Origin: Candidatus Kaiserbacteria bacterium CG_4_10_14_0_2_um_filter_50_16
Lineage (GTDB): Bacteria > Patescibacteriota > Minisyncoccia > Phycocordibacterales > Phycocordibacteraceae
Assembly: GCA_002793115.1 (NCBI GenBank)
Contig: PFPP01000018.1
Span: forward strand, 1-14,958
Direction of reading: 5' to 3'
Length of the DNA: 14,958 nucleotides
Shown: positions 6,419-13,523 of the stretch, one piece after another
Position numbering within the stretch: the first letter of the stretch is position 1
Layout of the letters: every line of letters starts with the position of its first letter
Notes under the pieces: model-generated
Database searches by the model: none
What the model saw: only the letters and a program-made list of their open reading frames with translations
What the model was told of the DNA's origin: nothing
Translations under genes and position numbers: made by a program

Positions 6419-8206
6419 CTATTCTAACATCGCTTTGATGCGACGGACGCCGGCAGAAGAAGCCTCTTCTTTTAGGATTCGAAAATGACCGAGTTCGCCA
6501 GTGTTCTCGACATGCGGACCACCACAGAATTCTGCGCTAAAATCCCCGATTTTATAAACTTTTACGATATCCCCGTATTTAGACAAATTAAAAGATAGTG
6601 TGCCTACAATTTTTTGAGCTTCTGCTTTCGGCAATTCTTTCATTTCAACCGATAATCTTTCCAGAATTTTTTCGTTAACCAAATCTTCCGTTGCTTTTAA
6701 TTGTTCTGGAGAAAGTTTTATCGGCCAATTGAAGTCGAAACGTAATCTTTCTGCGGTAATGTTGCTTCCTTTTTGTACAATCTCTCCTCTAAGAACTTTT
6801 CGGAGCGCCGCTAAAAGCAGATGTGTGGCCGTGTGATACCGCACGGTTTGTTTAGCACTATCGGCAAGGCCACCAGCGAATTTTTGTGCCGCTCCCGCGC
6901 GCGAGAGCGCCTGATGCTCTTTCATCTTCGCTTTTATCGTATTCATATCCAAATTTATTCCGCGTTCTCGAGCTATTTCTTCAGTCAATTCTATCGGGAA
7001 TCCAAATGTGGTAAAGAGTAGAAAGGCATCAATGTTGTCGCCCATCTTCTTGAGCTCTCGCATACCATGTGAAAGAGTCTTTTTGAATTGCGCTTCTTCT
7101 TTTTCTAATTCTTCGCGAATGAGTCCTGCCGCTTCCTGCATGAATGAGTAAGAGTCCGTGTACGCAGTGTCAAAACTCTCTGCGACTTCTGCGAGAACAG
7201 CGTCCTTTATGCCGAGTTTATCAGCCTCGCGGATCGAGCGGCGAATGAGTCGGCGAAGTATGTATCCCTGCTCGGTATTGCTCGGGCGAATACCGGATGC
7301 GAGCATAAACGTCGCCGCGCGAATATGATCCAAAATAATCCTGAACGATTTTATGTAGGATGTAGTACGTTCCACATTTTTATATGGCTTATGTGAACGA
7401 TTTTTTAATACTTCAAGCGGTGTGCTGAAAACATCGGTTAAAAAAATGTCTGGATTATCGTTCGTTGCCGACGTAAGACGTTCGAGACCTCCGCCAAAAT
7501 CCACATTTTGTTTCGGAAGCTTGCCGAATGAGCCGTCAGTATTTTTGATGTATTCCAGAAAGACCGAGTTACCGATCTCCATGAATCGTCCGCAGTCGCA
7601 ATTTGGGTGGCACGTTTCGCCAAAAGCAGGGTCGTGCGGGGTTTGAAAATCAAAAAAGATTTCAGAATCGGGACCGCCCAACTCGCCTGTCGGCATCTCA
7701 TCGGGAGTGCCGGAACGGCTCCACCAATTCTTTTTTGCATCACAAAAACATATGTGATCTTCGGGCATGCCAAGCCCTTTCCATATCCCTGCCGATTCAG
7801 TATCTTTCGGAAGGTTCAGTGTTTCGTCGCCAGCGAAACAAGTAACCCAAAGACGATCTTTGGGAAGCTTTAATTCCTCGGTTAAAAACTCATACACCCA
7901 CGATAATTGTTCTTTTTTAAAATAATCGCCGAGCGACCAATTACCGAGCATCTCGAAAAATGTCGTGTGGCGGTTATCGCCGACTTCTTCGATATCTTCA
8001 GCGCGGAATGAGAGTTGTGAATTAGCGAGTCGTGTTCCTTCCGGATGTGGTTGCCCGAGAAGATACGGCACCAAAGGCTGCATACCGCTACCTGTAAAAA
8101 GCGTGGTCGGATCATTCTCGGGCACAATGGGCGCCGAAGGAATGATCGCATGCCCCCGCTTCGCGAAGAAATCCAAATAACGTTTCCGTACCTCCGAGAC
8201 GGTCAT
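6419..8206 (-). CDS. alaS: Alanine--tRNA ligase, short form
   Basis: Charges tRNA-Ala and clears mischarged Ser/Gly. The N-terminal class II catalytic core (about 1-265) includes FRAEDIEEVGDNRHTTFFEMLGNWSLGDYF (67-96, motif 2 region) and GGGLERL (238-244, motif 3). A helical tRNA-recognition region (about 270-440) follows. The editing domain has the zinc-type motifs HTATH (458-462) and CGGPH (561-565). The protein ends at 595, immediately after the editing domain (GVRRIKAMLE), so the C-terminal C-Ala/DHHA1 domain of the usual 850-880-residue enzyme is missing. This short form is, to my knowledge, common in CPR bacteria. There is no Shine-Dalgarno sequence; an extended -10-like TGCTATCTT lies 7 bases before the ATG. 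Confidence 0.96.
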   Translation of the reverse strand: MTVSEVRKRYLDFFAKRGHAIIPSAPIVPENDPTTLFTGSGMQPLVPYLLGQPHPEGTRLANSQLSFRAEDIEEVGDNRHTTFFEMLGNWSLGDYFKKEQLSWVYEFLTEELKLPKDRLWVTCFAGDETLNLPKDTESAGIWKGLGMPEDHICFCDAKKNWWSRSGTPDEMPTGELGGPDSEIFFDFQTPHDPAFGETCHPNCDCGRFMEIGNSVFLEYIKNTDGSFGKLPKQNVDFGGGLERLTSATNDNPDIFLTDVFSTPLEVLKNRSHKPYKNVERTTSYIKSFRIILDHIRAATFMLASGIRPSNTEQGYILRRLIRRSIREADKLGIKDAVLAEVAESFDTAYTDSYSFMQEAAGLIREELEKEEAQFKKTLSHGMRELKKMGDNIDAFLLFTTFGFPIELTEEIARERGINLDMNTIKAKMKEHQALSRAGAAQKFAGGLADSAKQTVRYHTATHLLLAALRKVLRGEIVQKGSNITAERLRFDFNWPIKLSPEQLKATEDLVNEKILERLSVEMKELPKAEAQKIVGTLSFNLSKYGDIVKVYKIGDFSAEFCGGPHVENTGELGHFRILKEEASSAGVRRIKAMLE

Positions 8207-8213
8207 AGAGGAA

Positions 8214-8222
8214 AAGATAGCA
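8214..8222 (-). promoter_or_regulatory. Extended -10-like motif before alaS
   Basis: The minus strand reads TGC-TATCTT with 7 bases between the hexamer and the alaS ATG at 8206, consistent with a leaderless transcript. There is no clear -35, and the motif abuts the stop of the upstream peptidase gene. It is weak on its own. Confidence 0.3.
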
Positions 8223-8226
8223 CAAT

Positions 8227-10194
8227 TTAAGCGCCAATTGATTTGAGAAATGCCCTGTTATTCGGCTTGCGCTTAAGAAATCCTCGCATAAGGTCCATTT
8301 CTTCTTCGCTGGAACCCTTTTCCAATATCCATTTGCGGTATTCTCGTCCTGTTTTCGGATTCAGTATTCCTTCTTTTGCGAAACGGCTAAACATATCTTC
8401 AGCATAAACTTTGGACCAGAGATAGCCATAGTAACCGGCATCATACCCATGCGCGATATGTCCAAAACCAGCAATCCAGAGTTGCCGCCTCGGTGGCGTG
8501 ATACCCATCAGTTTTTTGTCGAGCCGTGCATAGAGTGCGACTGGATTTTTAGCACCCTTCGTGTGAATAATAAGATCGAGTGATGCAAGCACCAATTGAC
8601 CGCGAACGCACCATGCCTCGCCAAAAAGGCGTGCAGCAATAACTCGCTTGATAAGATCTTTCGGCATCGAACGGTTGGTTTTGTAGTGTTTAGAGAGGCG
8701 GGTGAGCATTCCGGCGTCCCACACCCAATTCTCAAACATCTGCGAAGGAGCTTCCACAAAATCCATTGCTACGTTAAATCCTGCTTGCGCTTTGTACTGC
8801 GCCTTCGTGAGCGTGAAGTGCATAATATGCCCGAATTCGTGGAAAAAAGTTTCTACCTCGCCGTGGCTCATAAGTGACGGATTCGTGGCGCTCGGCTTCG
8901 GAAAATTCGCTATCATCGCAACAAGAGGTGCACGATAGGTACCGCCCTCTTGTCGACCGTAGGTGAGCTCAGACGCACACGCGTGCCCATACTTCCCTTC
9001 TCGCGGATAGAGATCAAGAATAAATGTTGAGAGATAGTCTCCAGACGAGTCATATATATCATACATTTGCACACCGGGATGCCAAAGCTTCACGTCTGAT
9101 CGCCGCTTAAAGATAATGCCGAATAATTTTTGGCAGGTATCTAATGTTGCCTGCTTAATGTGCTCAAACGGAAAATATTCCTTCACGACGTCGGAGTCGA
9201 TATCAAATTTCTCCTTGCGAATTTGCTTGAAAAGATATGCTATGTCGTGCGCGCCGAGAATCGCTTTCGGGTTGCCGGTGCGGCGGCGCTTATCGACCTT
9301 GAACATTGCGAGGTCATGTGCCGCTTGTTTCTTGGTACGCCGCTCGAGATCTCTGACAAGGCGCCATACATTTTTAGCCGATTTCGCCATCCGAAGTTCG
9401 GTTTGGAAATCCGCGTGGGTTCGATATCCGAGCAATCGTGCATTCTCGGCGCGGAGGCGGAACATTTTTTTGAGAATGGCAATATTTTTTAGACCGCCTC
9501 TGCGGACAAATTTTTCAAGAAGTTCTCGGCGCCGCTCTTCGTCGTGGGCACCAGTCAGGTAAGGGTACACATCAGGATACGCAAGTGTTACTTTATATTT
9601 CTCGCCAACTTTCGTTAAGTTAGCTCGGAAGCTCTGTGGCAGTCCATCCAGCTCTGCCTCGGTGACGAGGATATGATCTTGGTGTTCGTTCAAGTTCCGT
9701 TCAAACGCGAGAGAGAGTTTGCCGAGCATCTTGATGTTCGCCTTAAGTTTTGCAAATTTCGCTTTTGACAGGTCGAAACCCATGCGCGCATATCCCTTCA
9801 TCATGTCATCAAAAAGAAGTTTTTCAGGACCATGAAGCTTTTCTTTTTTCTTAGCATATTCCTTGAGTGCCGCATACATCCGTGGATCAAACTCGATCTC
9901 TACAAGTTTTTTGTGCAGTGTTTCTATGGTCTTAGCCGCCGCAATGCGTATGTCCAGATTCGGACTGACTTCCTTCAAGAAGCTTATCCTGTTCATCTCG
10001 TCCGATATGAAATCATCTGACGACTCGAGCGCATAGACTGTGTTTACGAAGGTGCGCTCGAGGGCCGGAATCACCAGTATTGCGGCATACAATTCTTTTT
10101 TTCGGCGAATAATGTTTTTAGCAACTTTTCTAAAATCAGTTGCATTCCATTTTATCCACTTAAAATCCGCTTTCGTATATCGTCTGCGCTTCAT
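8227..10194 (-). CDS. M3-family zinc metallopeptidase (thimet oligopeptidase-like)
   Basis: A soluble 655-residue oligopeptidase of the neurolysin/thimet/Dcp fold, which degrades short peptides. The zinc site is intact: HEFGH at 452-456 (HExxH) and the third ligand E481 in MDFVEAPSQMFENWVWD. The substrate-binding loop HGYDAGYYGYLWS (582-594) keeps the Tyr/His residues of the M3A subfamily. The N-terminal about 250 residues are the helical lid. There is no signal peptide, so it is cytoplasmic. Its stop is 20 bases before alaS. The 77-base gap upstream (10195-10271) holds no gene, only a weak extended -10-like motif. Oligoendopeptidase F is the alternative M3 branch, but the FVEAPSQ motif favours M3A. 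Confidence 0.93.
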   Translation of the reverse strand: MKRRRYTKADFKWIKWNATDFRKVAKNIIRRKKELYAAILVIPALERTFVNTVYALESSDDFISDEMNRISFLKEVSPNLDIRIAAAKTIETLHKKLVEIEFDPRMYAALKEYAKKKEKLHGPEKLLFDDMMKGYARMGFDLSKAKFAKLKANIKMLGKLSLAFERNLNEHQDHILVTEAELDGLPQSFRANLTKVGEKYKVTLAYPDVYPYLTGAHDEERRRELLEKFVRRGGLKNIAILKKMFRLRAENARLLGYRTHADFQTELRMAKSAKNVWRLVRDLERRTKKQAAHDLAMFKVDKRRRTGNPKAILGAHDIAYLFKQIRKEKFDIDSDVVKEYFPFEHIKQATLDTCQKLFGIIFKRRSDVKLWHPGVQMYDIYDSSGDYLSTFILDLYPREGKYGHACASELTYGRQEGGTYRAPLVAMIANFPKPSATNPSLMSHGEVETFFHEFGHIMHFTLTKAQYKAQAGFNVAMDFVEAPSQMFENWVWDAGMLTRLSKHYKTNRSMPKDLIKRVIAARLFGEAWCVRGQLVLASLDLIIHTKGAKNPVALYARLDKKLMGITPPRRQLWIAGFGHIAHGYDAGYYGYLWSKVYAEDMFSRFAKEGILNPKTGREYRKWILEKGSSEEEMDLMRGFLKRKPNNRAFLKSIGA

Positions 10195-10203
10195 GACACT
10201 GAG

Positions 10204-10212
10204 AGCATATCA
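10204..10212 (-). promoter_or_regulatory. Extended -10-like motif before the M3 peptidase gene
   Basis: The minus strand reads TGA-TATGCT, ending 9 bases before the ATG at 10194, in the 77-base gap that separates the ung operon from this gene. This is the one place between 14467 and 4090 where an independent promoter would be expected. A matching -35 is not obvious. Confidence 0.35.
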
Positions 10213-10271
10213 CATTCCTATCTATGTAAGTCCTCTATTGATAAATATCATGCGTTCCGAGGTCTACTGTA

Positions 10272-10964
10272 TCACGACCAGTCAATTGGTGTCTCGCCGT
10301 GCTCGAGGAGATACTCGTTCGCTTTGCTGAAATGCTTGCAACCGAAGAAGCCGGAAGCGGCGGAGAAAGGCGAAGGGTGTGGCGCTTCGAGCACCAAATG
10401 CTTGCTTTTATCGATATGCGCGCCTTTCTCTTTCGCATAATTGCCCCAGAGCATAAAAACGAGATTGCCGCGCTCTTCGGAGAGAGCGCGGATGGCGGCG
10501 TCGGTAAAGGATTCCCATCCGCGCCCTTGATGCGAGCCGGCCATATGCGCGCGAACGGTGAGCGTCGCATTCAATAAAAGAACGCCCTGTTCAGCCCAAC
10601 GCGTTAGATCTCCACTTCGGTTTGCTGACCTCAGTACTTCATCGCTCTCCGCTCGGTTGCCAATATCACTTTCGATCTCTTTAAAAATATTCTGGAGCGA
10701 AGGCGGTACCGCTTCCCTTTCGTCAACAGCAAAGGCAAGACCGTTCGCTTGTCGCTGTCCGTGATAGGGATCCTGCCCGAGGATGACTACTTTCACTTTT
10801 TTGAATGGACACAGGTCAAATGCGCGGAAAATGTACTTCGGTGGCGGATACACGATTTCGTCCTGATATTCTTTCTTTACAAATGCGGTCAACTCATTAA
10901 AATACGGTTTTTCAAACTCGTCTTGTAAATAGTTCGCCCACGATGGATCTATTTTTACATTCAT
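10272..10964 (-). CDS. ung: Uracil-DNA glycosylase, family 1
   Basis: Removes uracil from DNA at the first step of base-excision repair. The 230 residues carry the family-1 motifs: GQDPYH (63-68, catalytic Asp65), the conserved Phe-containing segment GLAFAV (75-80), GVLLLNATLTV (127-137), and HPSPFSA (196-202, catalytic-loop His196). A stretch between NIFKEIESD and GDLTRWAEQG (about 101-118) is some 9-10 residues longer than I expect and is flanked in the DNA by an imperfect direct repeat. The ATG directly abuts the TAA of the upstream nuclease gene (no spacing), which indicates cotranscription. This is the last gene of the overlapping operon. Confidence 0.97.
   Translation of the reverse strand: MNVKIDPSWANYLQDEFEKPYFNELTAFVKKEYQDEIVYPPPKYIFRAFDLCPFKKVKVVILGQDPYHGQRQANGLAFAVDEREAVPPSLQNIFKEIESDIGNRAESDEVLRSANRSGDLTRWAEQGVLLLNATLTVRAHMAGSHQGRGWESFTDAAIRALSEERGNLVFMLWGNYAKEKGAHIDKSKHLVLEAPHPSPFSAASGFFGCKHFSKANEYLLEHGETPIDWS
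10609..10658. repeat. Imperfect direct repeat flanking an insertion in ung
   Basis: TCTCCACTTCGGTT (10609-10622) and TCTCCGCTCGGTT (10646-10658) are near-identical and lie 36-37 bases apart, bracketing codons for the extra segment of Ung. The encoded repeats read NRS-GD and NRA-ES. It could be the scar of a short in-frame insertion or duplication, or coincidence. Confidence 0.3.
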
Positions 10965-11765
10965 TTAAAGCGCGGTCTTATTTCGGTGTAATTTCAAAAG
11001 AGTCTTCCCCGCGTCTTCTCGGTAGGTACAATATTCGCAGGGTCCGCCGCCAAATGCTTTCCCCACCGGCGGTATCTCATCGCTCATCAGCATCTTTTTC
11101 ATATCAAAAATGGCAGGTTCGACCCACGTGTCGCTTCCGGTATATGGTATGAGCTCTATATCGAATTCGAGTTTCCCGTCAAAAGCGTCTGCATCAGATT
11201 TCCCATTGACGTACACGAAATAGCCGGTCGGCGAAACGGTGAAGCCGTTTTTGCGGAACAGCCACTGATAGACCTCCATCTGCTTTTTGTACGAGTCATA
11301 CAGATCGTCCTCGGTACTTGGACCTATTTTCTTACTGGTCGCTTTGTAATCGACAATGATGAAATCTCCCGCGGGAGTAACCCACACATCATCAATGCCG
11401 CCTCGCACGAAGATGTTCGTCGGTGCATGCAGATATGTGATGCCGCGGCGAAGCGCGTCGCGCCATTCTTCTATCCGCTCATCGGCAAGCGGAACGGCAT
11501 CAAGGCCGTAACGTTTCATAAGCGGATGTGCACTGCCGTGTGCGCGATGGATATCGAACTCGCGCTTCAAGAGCTCATCGACTGCGTTATTCAGCGTGAA
11601 TGCGGGCATGGACGGACGCCTCACACCGAGCCGGAGGTCGAGATAGGAGCAACGTTGGCACTCGCTGAAGAGATCGATCTTCGTGCGACTTATCCGAAAC
11701 GGCTCTATCGAAGACGGGTTAAATGGTCCGCGGGTATATTTCGCTTTGAGGCCACGCGCTGTCAT
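10965..11765 (-). CDS. PD-(D/E)XK nuclease with four cysteines (RecB/Cas4-like)
   Basis: A RecB-type nuclease fold of 266 residues from ATG 11765. Nuclease motifs: GGIDDVWVT (about 122-130, motif II Asp), FIIVDYKATSK (135-145; motif III D-x-K, Asp139/Lys141) and the downstream QMEVYQWL helix (Gln162). Cysteines occur as CQRC (36-39) near the N-terminus and CEYC (243-246) near the C-terminus, an arrangement reminiscent of the iron-sulfur cluster of Cas4/AddB-type nucleases. No cas genes are nearby, so Cas4 itself is unlikely; a DNA repair nuclease is more plausible beside ung. A TTG at 11771 overlapping the upstream stop (TTGA) is an alternative start that adds two residues. Confidence 0.85.
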   Translation of the reverse strand: MTARGLKAKYTRGPFNPSSIEPFRISRTKIDLFSECQRCSYLDLRLGVRRPSMPAFTLNNAVDELLKREFDIHRAHGSAHPLMKRYGLDAVPLADERIEEWRDALRRGITYLHAPTNIFVRGGIDDVWVTPAGDFIIVDYKATSKKIGPSTEDDLYDSYKKQMEVYQWLFRKNGFTVSPTGYFVYVNGKSDADAFDGKLEFDIELIPYTGSDTWVEPAIFDMKKMLMSDEIPPVGKAFGGGPCEYCTYREDAGKTLLKLHRNKTAL

Positions 11766-11767
11766 AT

Positions 11768-12247
11768 TCAATCGGTGGTCGTAAAATAGACGATCGCCGG
11801 TGCACCTGTATCGAAGTCGATATAGACACTGTTGGCTGAAGGATTAAATACATCACCGCCGTCGTCTCGATACAACTCGACCGCATAAGAACGACCGGGT
11901 ACAGTCGCTCGTAAAAGAGAAATGACGAAAGCGCTCTGCGGGCCTCCGGCGCGCGCGGCGCCAAGTACATTTCCAAGGTCAGTACCATGTATCTCGCGCA
12001 CTGCGACCCAGACGCCAGGTGGCGGTACAGTAACCGATTCGACGACGACCGCATCGCCCGAGACCTGATTGGCAACTGACAATGTTCCATTTTCAGGCGC
12101 TATCGACTCCGCGGTGCTCGTAGCGAGAGGCGGAGGAGATGAAAATGTCATAAGGGCGGAATCGCCGCGCCAAAACCACGCCCCTGCCATGAGAGCCCCA
12201 AGCATGATGCCGGCTACAAAGGAACTCATTGAGAAACGGTTCATCAT
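11768..12247 (-). CDS. Membrane-anchored protein with DUF7282-like domain
   Basis: 159 residues: an N-terminal hydrophobic anchor or signal (about 9-26, SFVAGIMLGALMAGAWFW), a Ser/Pro/Thr linker (30-60), then a compact domain (about 66-157). The motif run VVVESVTVPPPGVWVAVRE, VLGAARAGG, SAFVISLLRATVPGRSYAVELYRDDG and FNPSANS resembles DUF7282, a domain seen in archaeal and bacterial surface proteins. That assignment is from memory. There is no cysteine for a disulfide and no lipobox. It overlaps the upstream ATP-cone gene by 4 bases (ATGA) and the downstream nuclease gene starts at its stop, so it is embedded in the operon. The function is unknown; it acts outside the membrane. Confidence 0.8.
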   Translation of the reverse strand: MMNRFSMSSFVAGIMLGALMAGAWFWRGDSALMTFSSPPPLATSTAESIAPENGTLSVANQVSGDAVVVESVTVPPPGVWVAVREIHGTDLGNVLGAARAGGPQSAFVISLLRATVPGRSYAVELYRDDGGDVFNPSANSVYIDFDTGAPAIVYFTTTD

Positions 12248-13113
12248 GCGGAAACAGTACCATACGACGAGGCCGGTAGAGTAAGGAGTCCCTCGGCTTC
12301 GGCAAGAAGCCTGCCGACGTGCTCGGGCGAGAGATGAAGCGGGTCAAGAGTCCGTCGATCCCGCACTATTTCGTCGACAGTAATGATACCCTGCTCAATA
12401 AGAAGCCGTTTCTCCGAACCCATGAGCCCAGTGAGTGTGGTAATTGGATATATTTTTGCGTGACTCATGCGCATAAAGAGCGTGTTGTTTGTCGGATAGC
12501 CCCAGCCGAGCAGTTCCATACCGGTGCATTCAGCATAGGTGGTAGCTTCGGAGGTGAATTTGGTGTTAGTGACTAAAATGCCGCGATCGATGGGACACGA
12601 GCGCGTTGCCGCATCGCAGGAAAAAATATCGTCAAAACGGCTCTTGACGTAGAGTGCAACCTTTAAGTCGGTTTTATAACTCGGATCGTTATGGTATTTC
12701 AACTCGGCGGCAAGGAATTCGTTCTGATCTTCATGTGACGCATAGAGATCGACCTCGTGCGTGACGCATTTCCCTTTGATTATTTTGCGCGTCTCAACTT
12801 GCCAGCCCTCCGCCCGATAGAGGTGCGAGACAAAATCTTCGAACGGATGGCCGGTGGGACCGAGCTCGAGGAGCGCGCGCCGGAGCGCGTAACGGGCGGC
12901 GACTGGACGCGCTTCGTGGCGCAGAAGTGCGAAAGCGCGTGTATAGATTTCTTTTGAAGCGGCACCCGGCATAACGGTAGCGGTAATCGTCTCGGCGATA
13001 CGCTTCGCGGCGTGCACGCCGGCGCCTGAACGCTCGAGCGAGGCTTGCAGACGCAATGGATCGAATACTTCGCTTGACCCGTCGGCTTTGATGATGGTCG
13101 GCAGTATGGTCAT
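12244..13113 (-). CDS. ATP-cone domain fused to a restriction endonuclease-like domain
   Basis: 289 residues in three parts. Residues 4-90 form an ATP-cone (IIKADGSSEVFDPLRLQASL, the basic helix, then ALLRHEARPVAARYALRRAL), the nucleotide-sensing module known from ribonucleotide reductases and NrdR. Residues 89-205 resemble an Mrr-like PD-(D/E)XK fold: HPFEDFVSHLYRAEGW (Glu92), THEVDLYA (Asp122), AAELKYHN (E137-x-K139), then a GILVTNTKFTSEA strand. Residues about 222-280 (LTGLMGSEKRLLIEQGIITVDEI) look helix-hairpin-helix-like. The catalytic residues appear intact. Similar fusions occur, as I recall, in other bacteria but have no established role. It overlaps both neighbours by 4 bases (ATGA), implying translational coupling. 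Nucleotide-controlled DNA cleavage or binding is inferred. Confidence 0.85.
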   Translation of the reverse strand: MTILPTIIKADGSSEVFDPLRLQASLERSGAGVHAAKRIAETITATVMPGAASKEIYTRAFALLRHEARPVAARYALRRALLELGPTGHPFEDFVSHLYRAEGWQVETRKIIKGKCVTHEVDLYASHEDQNEFLAAELKYHNDPSYKTDLKVALYVKSRFDDIFSCDAATRSCPIDRGILVTNTKFTSEATTYAECTGMELLGWGYPTNNTLFMRMSHAKIYPITTLTGLMGSEKRLLIEQGIITVDEIVRDRRTLDPLHLSPEHVGRLLAEAEGLLTLPASSYGTVSA

Positions 13114-13523
13114 GGAGAAGTGGTGGCCGCCAGAGAGCCATTGACCGTTGTTATGAGCGGGAGAAGCGCTGGCGCAGAAATTTCCGTTTGGAACGTTGTG
13201 CGAGTCGGCAGCTGGAGACAGACGCCAGTGTCGTTCGACAGAGAGATTTCTACTAGAATACTCTCTGTGCTTGATGCAGTGCCCTGAAGCGTTGCGGCGG
13301 CAGAAGCGGTAGAACAGGCGTTCGGCGTCTCGACCGAACCGGTAATAGTGTGCACGCCTTTCTTGAATACGTCGCGCACGGTGACAATCGGCACATTCCC
13401 GGTATCGCTGGCAGGCGCTTTGGTTTCTATAACATTACGGGTATGCGGTACCGAAAGCACGAACCCAATAGCAATAACGAGTGCAATAATAGTCGCAGAG
13501 ATCCAAAGGCGCATATGATTCAT
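13110..13523 (-). CDS. Small membrane-anchored extracytoplasmic protein
   Basis: I do not recognise this 137-residue protein. It has an N-terminal hydrophobic helix (about 6-25, LWISATIIALVIAIGFVLSV), a short linker, and a beta-rich domain from about 45 (VPIVTVRDVFKKGVHTITGSVETPNAC). Cys70 and Cys102 could form a disulfide outside the membrane. There is no lipobox. The ATG at 13523 overlaps the mnmA stop (ATGA); a second ATG at 13514 would also keep the anchor. The stop overlaps the start of the ATP-cone gene. A secreted protease-inhibitor-like or adhesion role is possible but unsupported. Confidence 0.75.
   Translation of the reverse strand: MNHMRLWISATIIALVIAIGFVLSVPHTRNVIETKAPASDTGNVPIVTVRDVFKKGVHTITGSVETPNACSTASAAATLQGTASSTESILVEISLSNDTGVCLQLPTRTTFQTEISAPALLPLITTVNGSLAATTSP

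Noticed and set aside
9116..9562. Plus-strand open frames opposite the M3 peptidase gene
   Set aside because: They are shadows of a well-supported long gene; the translations are Arg/Ser-rich with no motifs.
10195..10271. A terminator after ung
   Set aside because: Only a mismatched 7-bp pairing with a long loop and no T run is present, too weak to call.
10965..11765. Cas4, implying a CRISPR system
   Set aside because: There are no cas genes and no repeat-spacer array in the window, and the neighbours are repair and exported proteins.
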